DNA of 63,541 nt from Rhodopirellula baltica. GTDB taxonomy: Bacteria > Planctomycetota > Planctomycetia > Pirellulales > Pirellulaceae. Below are positions 54,468 through 62,302 of the stretch, piece by piece. The position numbers were made by a program, and so were the translations under genes. The stretch is taken from positions 1 through 63,541 of the forward strand of contig PPHI01000025.1 of assembly GCA_002901265.1 (NCBI GenBank), in the 5' to 3' direction. Position 1 is the stretch's first letter. Every line of letters starts with the position of its first letter. The notes beneath the pieces were generated by a model. The model did not search any database and was not told the DNA's origin. It saw only the letters and a list, made by a program, of their open reading frames with translations.

Positions 54468-56299
54468 TTTGTGGTCGGTTGAAAGCCCGGTGGTTGACTG
54501 AGTTCGTTGGCAGCTTGAAGCGACTCGTCACTGAGCCGCCATGGCAATTCGACCCAAAACGTACTGCCACGTCCGAGCTCGCTTTCAAAGCCGACTTCGC
54601 CGCCCAAGAGTTTGGCAAGTTCTTTGACGATGGACAGCCCTAGCCCCGTCCCGGCAAACTCACGCGTTAAGCCCTCTCCATCAAGCACTTTGCGGCTCTG
54701 GCGGAACTTCTGGAAGATGATCGACTGGTCTTCTTCCGCGATCCCTACACCCGTGTCGATCACAAGCATCCGAAACCGCTCGCCCCCGGAATCGCCGTCT
54801 GAAAGCCCGGCGGGCAAGTCTTCGACGCAGATCGTTACCTTGCCACCTTCCGGTGTGAACTTGATCGCATTGGAAAGCAAATTGTTGATAATCTGCCCCA
54901 GTTTGTTTGGATCTTGATAGGCGAGTGGAAGCTTCTCTGGGATCTCCGTGGTCAGTGAGATGTGTTTCTCCTCACTAAGCGATCCGATCATGTCCGCTTG
55001 GGCGGCGATTAGGCGTCCCAGATCAAATTCGTTGCGACGGACTTCCATCTTGCCCGCTTCGACTTTGGCCAGATCCAAGATGTCGTTGATCATTTCTAGC
55101 AATAGCCGACCGCTCTTCTGGATGTTCTCGGCGTACCGACGCTGCTTGTCGGTTAAGGCATCGATCCCATGCAGTACTTCCGAGAACCCGATGATGCTGT
55201 TTAGCGGCGTCCGCAATTCGTGGCTCATGTTGGCCATGAAATCGCTCTTCACCCGGTTGGCTTCGTAAAGCTGCCAGTTGAGCTGCGCGAGTTGATCAAC
55301 GCGGGCATCCAATTCAGCATTGATGATGCGTTCTTTCTCCTGGCTCTCCAACATCCCACGTAGCATTCGGTTGAATGCGTCGGCGAGTTCACGAAACTCA
55401 TCTTCGGATTCGATCGTCGCCCGCTTGGTCACGTCGCCATGGGTGATCGCTTCGCTGACATCGCGGATGTGGTAAAGCGGTTCAAGAACTAAGTACCGAA
55501 TCAACGCGTGCAACATGTAGAGCGTCATCGCGACGATGAACAAAGCCAATGCGACCACGATCGAGCTCACCCAAGTCGTCTGGTCTTCGGTGTCCTTGTA
55601 GGGCATCGTCACGCGAATGACGCGAAAGGGCACCAATTCGGCAAGCTTGATCGGGTTCCCGCCGGCCGCTTGCTTGAGCCTCTTGTCTTCCGAGTAATGG
55701 CATGAGCTGCATTCCCGTTTGGGGAACGGAAAGATCGGGCGGTAATAGATGTATGAACCGTTGACGGGACCGACTTGTTGGTGGATCGGCTGTGTTCCCA
55801 GGCCGATCATGCTCATCGACTCGTTCTCCCCTAGATCGAATGACTCGGTGATCTCGGGATCCTGGGCAATGATGTGAGCCATCTGCTCGCGGAACTGCGG
55901 CAATAGGGCTTCCAGTCGTTCACGCTCCGTCGCGTCTTCTGGGGGCATCACCGGCGGCAGGTCGACAAAAGGTGTTTTGTCCTCCAGTCCTAAAATCTCG
56001 AACTGGATATCCTGCGCCAAAATCTCGCTACGTAGATCTGCCATCACATTCGTATTGAACGCGATTGCCTCTTCCTTGCAGCCGTCTGCCCAGATCGCAT
56101 CGCTATGCAGCAGCATCAGTTCCGCGTCTGCTAAATCCTGGGCCCGCTGTTGGGTTGTCCGCAGCACAAGCCGATTGCCCAGCGTCTGGACGACAAAAAA
56201 CGCCCCGCACATCAGCACGGTGAAAAAGAAACCGAAAAACAGCAAGCTCTTTCGCTCAAGGCTCATCGACGAAAACAGCCGTTGAACGAAACGAAACAT
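54464..56299 (-). CDS. Sensor histidine kinase with CxxCH haem motif in its sensor domain
   Basis: 611-residue membrane kinase. TM1 about 18-39; extracytoplasmic sensor about 40-243; TM2 about 244-266; HAMP about 267-320; HisKA with phospho-His360 in MSHELRTPLNS; HATPase with N box NNLLSNAIKFTPEGG, DTGVGI and GTGLGLSIVK. The sensor domain carries CSSCH at 197-201, a c-type haem attachment motif, in an arrangement like the DUF3365/Tll0287-type haem sensors. There is no receiver domain. It likely senses redox state or a gas; the response regulator is not adjacent. It is followed by rnhA with a 4-bp overlap. Confidence 0.93.
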   Translation of the reverse strand: MFRFVQRLFSSMSLERKSLLFFGFFFTVLMCGAFFVVQTLGNRLVLRTTQQRAQDLADAELMLLHSDAIWADGCKEEAIAFNTNVMADLRSEILAQDIQFEILGLEDKTPFVDLPPVMPPEDATERERLEALLPQFREQMAHIIAQDPEITESFDLGENESMSMIGLGTQPIHQQVGPVNGSYIYYRPIFPFPKRECSSCHYSEDKRLKQAAGGNPIKLAELVPFRVIRVTMPYKDTEDQTTWVSSIVVALALFIVAMTLYMLHALIRYLVLEPLYHIRDVSEAITHGDVTKRATIESEDEFRELADAFNRMLRGMLESQEKERIINAELDARVDQLAQLNWQLYEANRVKSDFMANMSHELRTPLNSIIGFSEVLHGIDALTDKQRRYAENIQKSGRLLLEMINDILDLAKVEAGKMEVRRNEFDLGRLIAAQADMIGSLSEEKHISLTTEIPEKLPLAYQDPNKLGQIINNLLSNAIKFTPEGGKVTICVEDLPAGLSDGDSGGERFRMLVIDTGVGIAEEDQSIIFQKFRQSRKVLDGEGLTREFAGTGLGLSIVKELAKLLGGEVGFESELGRGSTFWVELPWRLSDESLQAANELSQPPGFQPTTK

Positions 56300-56695
56300 C
56301 AGAGCGCGATCCTGCGGTAAAATGGTTGTCAGTGTGAGAGGAGTTCAGCAGCCCCCACTGTGGCTGTTGCCATCGGCCGTTAATACTCCGGCCGGTTGAT
56401 ACCCCGGCTCAGTTTGTCAGCTCAAAATGCAAGGAAGCCGCGGAAGCCGAGCGTGGCACGATCTGCCAACGACACGTTTTATCGGCAAGTCCGATTCAAT
56501 TGACAGACCAGTCAACTGGCGGCGAATCAATTACTTCATCTGCAAATTGCCCATTTTATCTGCTTGAGACTGCATTTTGGCTCAATTAGCATTGAAGGTT
56601 CTCATTCGCGCCCAAGCGTGCGTCTTAACACCTCGAACACAAATCGTTCTTGAATTTACAAGCTGCGGCTTTTTTGAGCCGTCCAGGAGCCTAAC
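56300..56695. other. Divergent intergenic region, 396 bp, no gene seen
   Basis: Lies between the haem-motif kinase and the secreted Cys/Pro-rich gene. A TTGACA occurs at 56500-56505 with the CCAGT-CA-ACTGG palindrome just after it, but no matching -10 at the right distance. Nothing else recognised. Confidence 0.55.
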
Positions 56696-57638
56696 ATGAT
56701 GAAACGAAAGGTCCGCATCACCACCCGGTGGGCCCTCGTCGCGTGCTTGTCGACCGTTCTCGGCGTTGGACCGGCAACCGCAGGCGGATTGCTGAAACGC
56801 CTGCGATGCAAAACGGCCGACCCCGTGCCCGCCCACCTGTGCCCCGATCGAATGCGCTCCTGTTTGCTGCGAGCCTGTCGTTTGCGAACCAGCTTGCTGT
56901 GCTGAACCCGCACCATGCACTTCTGGATGTGGCGACGCAGCTGCCGCTGCTTCTTCGACCGCCGAAGAATCGAATGAAGCTCCTCCGGTTGTCGACGGTA
57001 CCCCCGCTGAAACCGAAGAGCCAGACGACAGCGATTCCGATGACGTCGTACTGATCCCGGATGACTACGACTCGATGGCAGAACTGAAGTTCCTCATGCG
57101 AGCGGTCTCTGAACTGCTCGAACTGCCCGAAGCGATTTGCTATTTCAACCCGGGCGGCGAAGTCTTACGCGATCAAACCGGGCTTCGCCAAGGCTTGAAC
57201 TTCGCTTGGAACTATGACCTGCCGCCACTCGACATGTGGGCGAACGTGCGTCTGTTTCGCACCGAAGAACGCTGGGCTTTGATGGACACCGTCGGCATGG
57301 GGCAATTGGACTTGCCCGATATGGAAGCCGTCTACGATACGAATAAGTACGAACCAGAGGACGTCGAACGTTTTCTTCGTAATGCGTCGCTGTACCTGAT
57401 GAATGGCACCGAAGAATTCGAAGACGGTGATTCAGCAGACGGCCCAGGCGACATTTCCTGGATCGCGCTCGAATGCGACGATAGTTTGTCGGATCCACCA
57501 CGTGAGACGATTCGCTGGATCCCCGATGACGGAAGCGAACCACCAGAAAATCTACTTCGCCGCGCCGAAGTCGACCTGGATGACGACGCTTTCGACGAAG
57601 AACCCGATGACTTGGATGACGAAGCGTTCGAGGCCTAA
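56696..57638 (+). pseudogene. Secreted Cys/Pro-rich acidic protein, apparent 1-bp frameshift
   Basis: An ATG with GGAG upstream begins a good signal peptide (TTRWALVACLSTVLGVGPATA), then GGLLKRLRCKTADP. From here the reading continues only in another frame: PPTCAPIECAPVCCEPVVCE and more Cys-Pro repeats, an Ala/Glu/Asp-rich linker, and a C-terminal domain beginning at MAELKFLMRAVSELLEL, open to 57638. The switch fits one extra C in the run of four C at 56821-56824; without it the product would be 313 residues. The ATG at 57075 gives a 187-residue fragment that might be translated alone. Natural mutation or sequence error are both possible. Function unknown. Confidence 0.75.
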
Positions 57639-57921
57639 AGTGCGCTCGTACGCCAACGCTTGCCTTACCAGCACTCCGGCCGGGAATGCTGTCTCGCGAC
57701 TCAACTCAATAGCACGACGTTGATCATTTGCCATTGAGCCAGATCATCTTGGTGCCCCCGCACTGAAGCACAAACAAAAGCAGCCAGACAACTGCATTCA
57801 GCCCGCCGTGGAAGAAATGGGCTACAAGAACGCCGCAATTTGACCGCACCCTGGCTATTCTGAAAAACCCGGAATCTGTGTTCGCCAAATAGCTGTCACA
57901 AAAATCGGTTAAGCACGCATG

Positions 57922-59028
57922 CTACTTAAGTGTTCCAGCGCCAAGCCGGAGGTAGCTAAGGTCGCCGGACATGATCCCAGCAACTGGTCGTGTACGCTCA
58001 ATGCGTTCAAGGACAACCTTGAGCGAAGCGGTTATTGGAATTGCCAGAAGCATTCCGACGAATCCCCAGATTGCATACCAAGCCATTAAGGCGAGCATCA
58101 CAACGACCGGATGTAGTTCAAACGAGGATCCCATTATGCGAGGCTCTACGACGTTTCCTCCAATCACTTGAACTCCGCATGCAAGAACAGTTGACGCAAC
58201 CATTGCATTAAGACTGAGATCGGGACTTAACCAGATGACTGGAAGCGGCACGACGCAAGTCACAAGCGGACCAAAATTTGGGATGTAGTTCAAAAGGAAC
58301 GTCAGCAGCCCAAGCAGGACTGCAAGAGGGACTCCGAAAACGCTGAGCACTAACCAGACTGCGATGCCTGTGCCCGAAGAAATCATCGTCTTAACAACAA
58401 TGTATTCCCGCAGTTTTCCCTCGATCAGGTCCCAGAGCTCGCTTTTTTTCCCGGTAGGCGTGCTTGCCCCGAGAAGCAAAAACAACATGTAGATCAACAC
58501 GACGCTAAGCGAACCGCTCAAGGACATCATGCCTTTAGTCAACCAGTCCCGTGCAGAACCAACTCCCTGACGGATGATCAGCCTAAGCCGCTTGCCACTT
58601 GAGATCTTTACTTCTCCCTCTTCAAACCCGGCCGAGGGCAACATGTTCAGCCTCTCAGCAATCAAGGCAATTTCTTCGGTAACCGCCGCCGCTCGGTGCT
58701 GATATGCGTCGTCGCTTGCCAACTGGTCGATCGAGGATGCGATCGCCCCACCTAGCAATACCAGCGAGACAACGACGAGAAGAAAGACAATCGCGACTGC
58801 CACTATTCGATTCGTCCGAAGGCGCCGCTGGAGTAGCTCAAGGATTGGGCGGAGTCCCACTGTCAAAAAGATTGCGACAACAAACGGAGCCAAGACCGGG
58901 CGAAGTACATAAAGCAAGGCCCCAATGGTACCAGTCGCAATGATCGAAAGACATCGATTGGCCCAGCGAAGTTCTGCATCGATCGCTTGCAACTTGGCGA
59001 ACCGATCATGATCTGGTGTTTCAATCAT
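57922..59028 (-). CDS. AI-2E family transporter (PerM-like membrane protein)
   Basis: About 368 residues with seven or eight hydrophobic segments arranged as in the PerM/AI-2E family: an early pair (LSIIATGTIGALLYVLRPVL), a long soluble helical loop about 110-160, then three or more later helices including LTFLLNYIPNFGPLVTCVVP and MAWYAIWGFVGMLLAIPIT. NYIPNFGP is a family hallmark. Substrates vary: autoinducer export or Na+/H+ exchange in some members, unknown here. ATG 59028 (MIETPDHDRF) is preferred because AGGA lies 6-7 nt upstream; the frame is open to 59064. It diverges from the hscC operon. Confidence 0.88.
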   Translation of the reverse strand: MIETPDHDRFAKLQAIDAELRWANRCLSIIATGTIGALLYVLRPVLAPFVVAIFLTVGLRPILELLQRRLRTNRIVAVAIVFLLVVVSLVLLGGAIASSIDQLASDDAYQHRAAAVTEEIALIAERLNMLPSAGFEEGEVKISSGKRLRLIIRQGVGSARDWLTKGMMSLSGSLSVVLIYMLFLLLGASTPTGKKSELWDLIEGKLREYIVVKTMISSGTGIAVWLVLSVFGVPLAVLLGLLTFLLNYIPNFGPLVTCVVPLPVIWLSPDLSLNAMVASTVLACGVQVIGGNVVEPRIMGSSFELHPVVVMLALMAWYAIWGFVGMLLAIPITASLKVVLERIERTRPVAGIMSGDLSYLRLGAGTLK

Positions 59029-59528
59029 ATTGCGTCCTACCGGTTGCGATGCACCACTTTCCAAATAAACATTGCGACAAAGCCGGCTCTAGAATACCAA
59101 TAGAGCGAAACGACGGCATCACAACGCGAAGACTGCGCGGGGGCAATTTTGCGAATGAGGCCCCAAAGGCAATCACCACTGGAGCTCGCCACCCGGCCCT
59201 GCCAAACTCACTCTCGCATCGAGAGGTACTGTGCACACTTAAACGTGGTCTGTTACTGTCGAGACGTGCTCAACGCCCCGGGAATACCGCAATCCAATCC
59301 GCAATGAACTCTGAACCCGCTCTTTTCCGCCGAATTTAGCGATACTTGCCGAACAGAGGCGACCTTGCCAAATAATCCACTTTGCGATTTGCACATCGTC
59401 TGCGAGACGGAAACCTTTTTCGTGAATTCCAGGTGACGCCGACTCGAGTGCGATGCGTATTTCGATGGGATATCATAGGCGAAGGCCTGCCGTAGTCCCG
59501 ATCGCTCCCATCGCCACTCCTTAATTGA
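59029..59528. other. Divergent intergenic region, 500 bp, no gene seen
   Basis: Separates the AI-2E transporter gene and the hscC operon. No CIRCE-like inverted repeat and no convincing heat-shock or sigma-70 promoter was found. TATCAT near 59470 could serve as a -10 but lacks a -35. The open frames here are short and not coding-like. Confidence 0.55.
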
Positions 59529-61277
59529 ATGACCGAGACCCAAAAGAATGCCCCGTGTGTCGGAATCGACTTGGGAACGACCAACTCGCTGGTCAGTGTT
59601 TTTCTAAATGGTAAACCAGAACTGATCCCAAACAGTCACGGTTCGGTTCTAACACCATCCGTTATCGGCGTTCTCGAAAGCGGCGAAATCATTGTTGGAC
59701 AAGCCGCAAAGGAACTACGCGTCACGCAACCCGATGCGTGTGTGTCCTGCTTCAAACGGTTTATGGCCCAAGACCGTCGGTTCAATCTTCGCGGCCAAGA
59801 ATTCTCGCCGATCGAACTTAGCAGCCTCGTACTACGCTCACTCAAAGAAGACGCGGCGAATGCACTCGGGATGCCGATCACTGAAGCGGTGATCACGGTG
59901 CCTGCATATTTCAATGACCATGCTCGCCAAGCGACCCGTCTTGCCGGTGAAATGGCAGGCCTGACGGTTCGCCGTATGATCAACGAACCAACAGCCGCAG
60001 CGTTGGTGCATGGCTTTCATGATCGCGACGACGAGAAAATGATCACCATCATCGATCTCGGTGGCGGGACATTTGATGTGACAGTGATGGAGGTCTTCGA
60101 AAGCACTCTCGAAATTCGTTCAACGGCCGGTGAAAGCATGCTGGGCGGTGAAGACTTCACCGATCGAATCGTCGCTCACGTCCTGCAAACCCAAAACATC
60201 GCTCTTGAGGTTGCCGAATTTCAGTTCCCCCGCCGTGTCGCGCGATTGCGCAGTGAATGTGAAAACGCAAAACGACAGCTCACCCGATCGGACTCTGCGA
60301 GCATTCGTTTGCCGAATGAAGAGGGCGAGTTTGGTGGCGATCCCAAAACCATCCACATCGATCGAACAACCTACTCTTCACTGTGCGGCCCGTTGCTGCG
60401 ACGCGTTTCGGCACCGATCGCAAGAGCGATGCGTGATACGGATTTAGCCCCAGAAGACATCGACGATGTGATTTTAGTTGGCGGTGCGACACGCATGCCG
60501 GTGTTCCAATCGTTCGTCGAAAACTACTTCCAAAAGCCAGCCATCGCGCGTTTCAATCCTGACGAGATTGTCGCACTCGGTGCCTCGGTCCAGGCAGCAT
60601 TGATCGAACGCGATGCGGCGGTCGATGACATGATCATGACCGACGTCTGCCCGTTTACCTTGGGAGTTGAAGTCAGCAAGGAATTAGGTGGCCAACGCAA
60701 AGACGGGTACTTTTCGCCAATCTTGCATCGCAACAGCACCATTCCGATTTCACAGGAAGAGATGTTCTACACCGTCGCGGCAAACCAGCCTTCCGTGACG
60801 GTTCGAGTGTATCAAGGTGACTCCAGAAAGACCGCTGAAAACATGCTTGTCGGCCAACTCGAAGTCAGCCCACTCCCCCAAGGTCCAGCCGGTAGTCCGC
60901 TACTGATCCGTTTTACCTATGACATCAGCGGAGTCCTCGAGGTCGAAGCATACACGCCCGGCGGTAAAAAATTCCGTACCGTCCTGACCAGCCACGTTGA
61001 AAGCTTGTCTCCGCAATCGGTCGAAGACGCCAAACGTCGAATCGCGTCTTTAAAGTTCTACCCCCGTGAAGACCAAGCTAACTTGCAACTTGCTCGCTTC
61101 GCGGAACGGATGCTGGGGGAACTCCCAAGCTGGCAAAGACAACAACTCGATCAAGCGATCGACTTCTACGAATCGGCGATGAATCGATCTAATCGCGACG
61201 AATTCCATCACGCAAAACAGATGCTGCTGACATGTTTGTCCAGCCTTGGAATCTCCCCAGAGGATGACTTGGCATGA
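59529..61277 (+). CDS. hscC: HscC-type Hsp70 chaperone
   Basis: 582 residues, shorter than DnaK (about 640). The ATPase domain is complete: GIDLGTTNSLVSV (12-24), PAYFNDHARQATRLAGE, NEPTAAALVHG, DLGGGTFDVTVME and VGGATRMP. The substrate domain has LTDICPYSLGVEV-type sequence (here MTDVCPFTLGVEVSKELGG) and the C-terminal IASLKFYPRED stretch typical of HscC (YbeW), not DnaK. The long lid is reduced and the DnaK-type EEVD-like tail is absent. HscC in E. coli works with J-like partners DjlB/DjlC encoded nearby; here a J-like gene lies in the same transcript. The next gene starts inside its stop codon. Confidence 0.88.
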   Translation: MTETQKNAPCVGIDLGTTNSLVSVFLNGKPELIPNSHGSVLTPSVIGVLESGEIIVGQAAKELRVTQPDACVSCFKRFMAQDRRFNLRGQEFSPIELSSLVLRSLKEDAANALGMPITEAVITVPAYFNDHARQATRLAGEMAGLTVRRMINEPTAAALVHGFHDRDDEKMITIIDLGGGTFDVTVMEVFESTLEIRSTAGESMLGGEDFTDRIVAHVLQTQNIALEVAEFQFPRRVARLRSECENAKRQLTRSDSASIRLPNEEGEFGGDPKTIHIDRTTYSSLCGPLLRRVSAPIARAMRDTDLAPEDIDDVILVGGATRMPVFQSFVENYFQKPAIARFNPDEIVALGASVQAALIERDAAVDDMIMTDVCPFTLGVEVSKELGGQRKDGYFSPILHRNSTIPISQEEMFYTVAANQPSVTVRVYQGDSRKTAENMLVGQLEVSPLPQGPAGSPLLIRFTYDISGVLEVEAYTPGGKKFRTVLTSHVESLSPQSVEDAKRRIASLKFYPREDQANLQLARFAERMLGELPSWQRQQLDQAIDFYESAMNRSNRDEFHHAKQMLLTCLSSLGISPEDDLA

Positions 61278-62302
61278 TGTCGGGCGACAACAAAGATCGG
61301 ATCACTGACGAAGAATTCGAGGCGTATGTAGCGGAGCAAATCCAGATCAACCCGGTATGGGATTCGGCAACGATACTGCGTCGTCGAAGGGAATTGTTCG
61401 GTCTCCAGACGCGGACATCCGAAACTCCTGTCCGCCAGGAACGCTCTCGCACCACTGATACGGTACGACTTCGCGAACACGCTCGACAAACCTTGTCCCG
61501 GCTACAGCGTGATTTTTATTCGCTTCCCATCGAGCAACTGGCATCGGAAATCGATGCCTTAGACAACGATCAAATTCCAGAATATGCGGCTCGCGTCACG
61601 CAATTCCGGCGGATTGCCAACCACCGCAACGAGCTGCTCGAACTGCCAAACATACTTTCTGAACCAGCCTTTGTTGAAACGCTCCATCGGTCGCTGGTCG
61701 CTTCCCATGCCGCATCAGGCCAGTTGTGGGAAAGCTACATCGCTGAAGCGGTTGCGTCGCGCGTCGTTTCCCAACGGGTACACGTCGCAATCGAATTCCG
61801 AAACAAGTTTCCCGACCTCTACGATCTCAGCCGAGCTTGGATCGATGAGATCTGTGACCCAAGCAATTTCCAAAAATGGAAACGAGAAAGCACTGCGCCC
61901 AATCTGTTTAGAAACTTCATTCAAAACCGCGGCGTGCAGTGCGCCGCAGCTGCGTTTCTTATCTCGGTCGTCGTAGTGACCGCAAAAAACGACAAAGTTC
62001 GTGACCAACAGGATCCGCGCGCCCCAACGCAACCAAATTTGCGACGGTCACTCCCTGGCCTGCCCCGATATCAATCGCCACTCAACGATCATTCAACGCA
62101 AACCGATGCCGACGACGACGCGACATCACCACCACAGCCAGATGTGACTGCGGCTGATGTCGTTGACATGATGATCGAAAACTACCGAAAACAAGCCGAG
62201 CAAATCTCTCCATACGAAAGCCTACGAGACCCAATCCCCGGTTTGCGAACAACGACGGAAAGGATGCAGGGGACGAACGGGAACACGAATGTACAAGATT
62301 GA
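61274..62302 (+). CDS. Single-pass membrane protein of the hscC cassette, unknown function
   Basis: 342 residues. The first about 220 are charged and helical, with VWDSATILRRRRELFG, LSRLQRDFYSLPIEQLASEI and ISRAWIDEICD-like stretches; one short hydrophobic segment (about 221-237, QCAAAAFLISVVVVT) probably spans the membrane; the last about 100 are Pro/Asp-rich and low-complexity, with TAADVVDMMIENYRKQAEQI near the end. No signal peptide, so the N-terminal part is probably cytoplasmic. ATG 61274 overlaps the hscC stop (ATGATG) and its end overlaps the J-like gene by 14 bp, so all three are translationally linked. I do not recognise a family. It may anchor the chaperone at the membrane. Confidence 0.75.
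   Translation: MMSGDNKDRITDEEFEAYVAEQIQINPVWDSATILRRRRELFGLQTRTSETPVRQERSRTTDTVRLREHARQTLSRLQRDFYSLPIEQLASEIDALDNDQIPEYAARVTQFRRIANHRNELLELPNILSEPAFVETLHRSLVASHAASGQLWESYIAEAVASRVVSQRVHVAIEFRNKFPDLYDLSRAWIDEICDPSNFQKWKRESTAPNLFRNFIQNRGVQCAAAAFLISVVVVTAKNDKVRDQQDPRAPTQPNLRRSLPGLPRYQSPLNDHSTQTDADDDATSPPQPDVTAADVVDMMIENYRKQAEQISPYESLRDPIPGLRTTTERMQGTNGNTNVQD

Noticed and set aside
56500..56528. Promoter with TTGACA before the Cys/Pro-rich gene
   Set aside because: No acceptable -10 box at 16-18 bp spacing.
61274..62302. A J domain in the middle protein of the hscC cassette
   Set aside because: Helical N-terminal part lacks HPD-like and AYxxL elements in the right order; the J-like domain is in the following gene.
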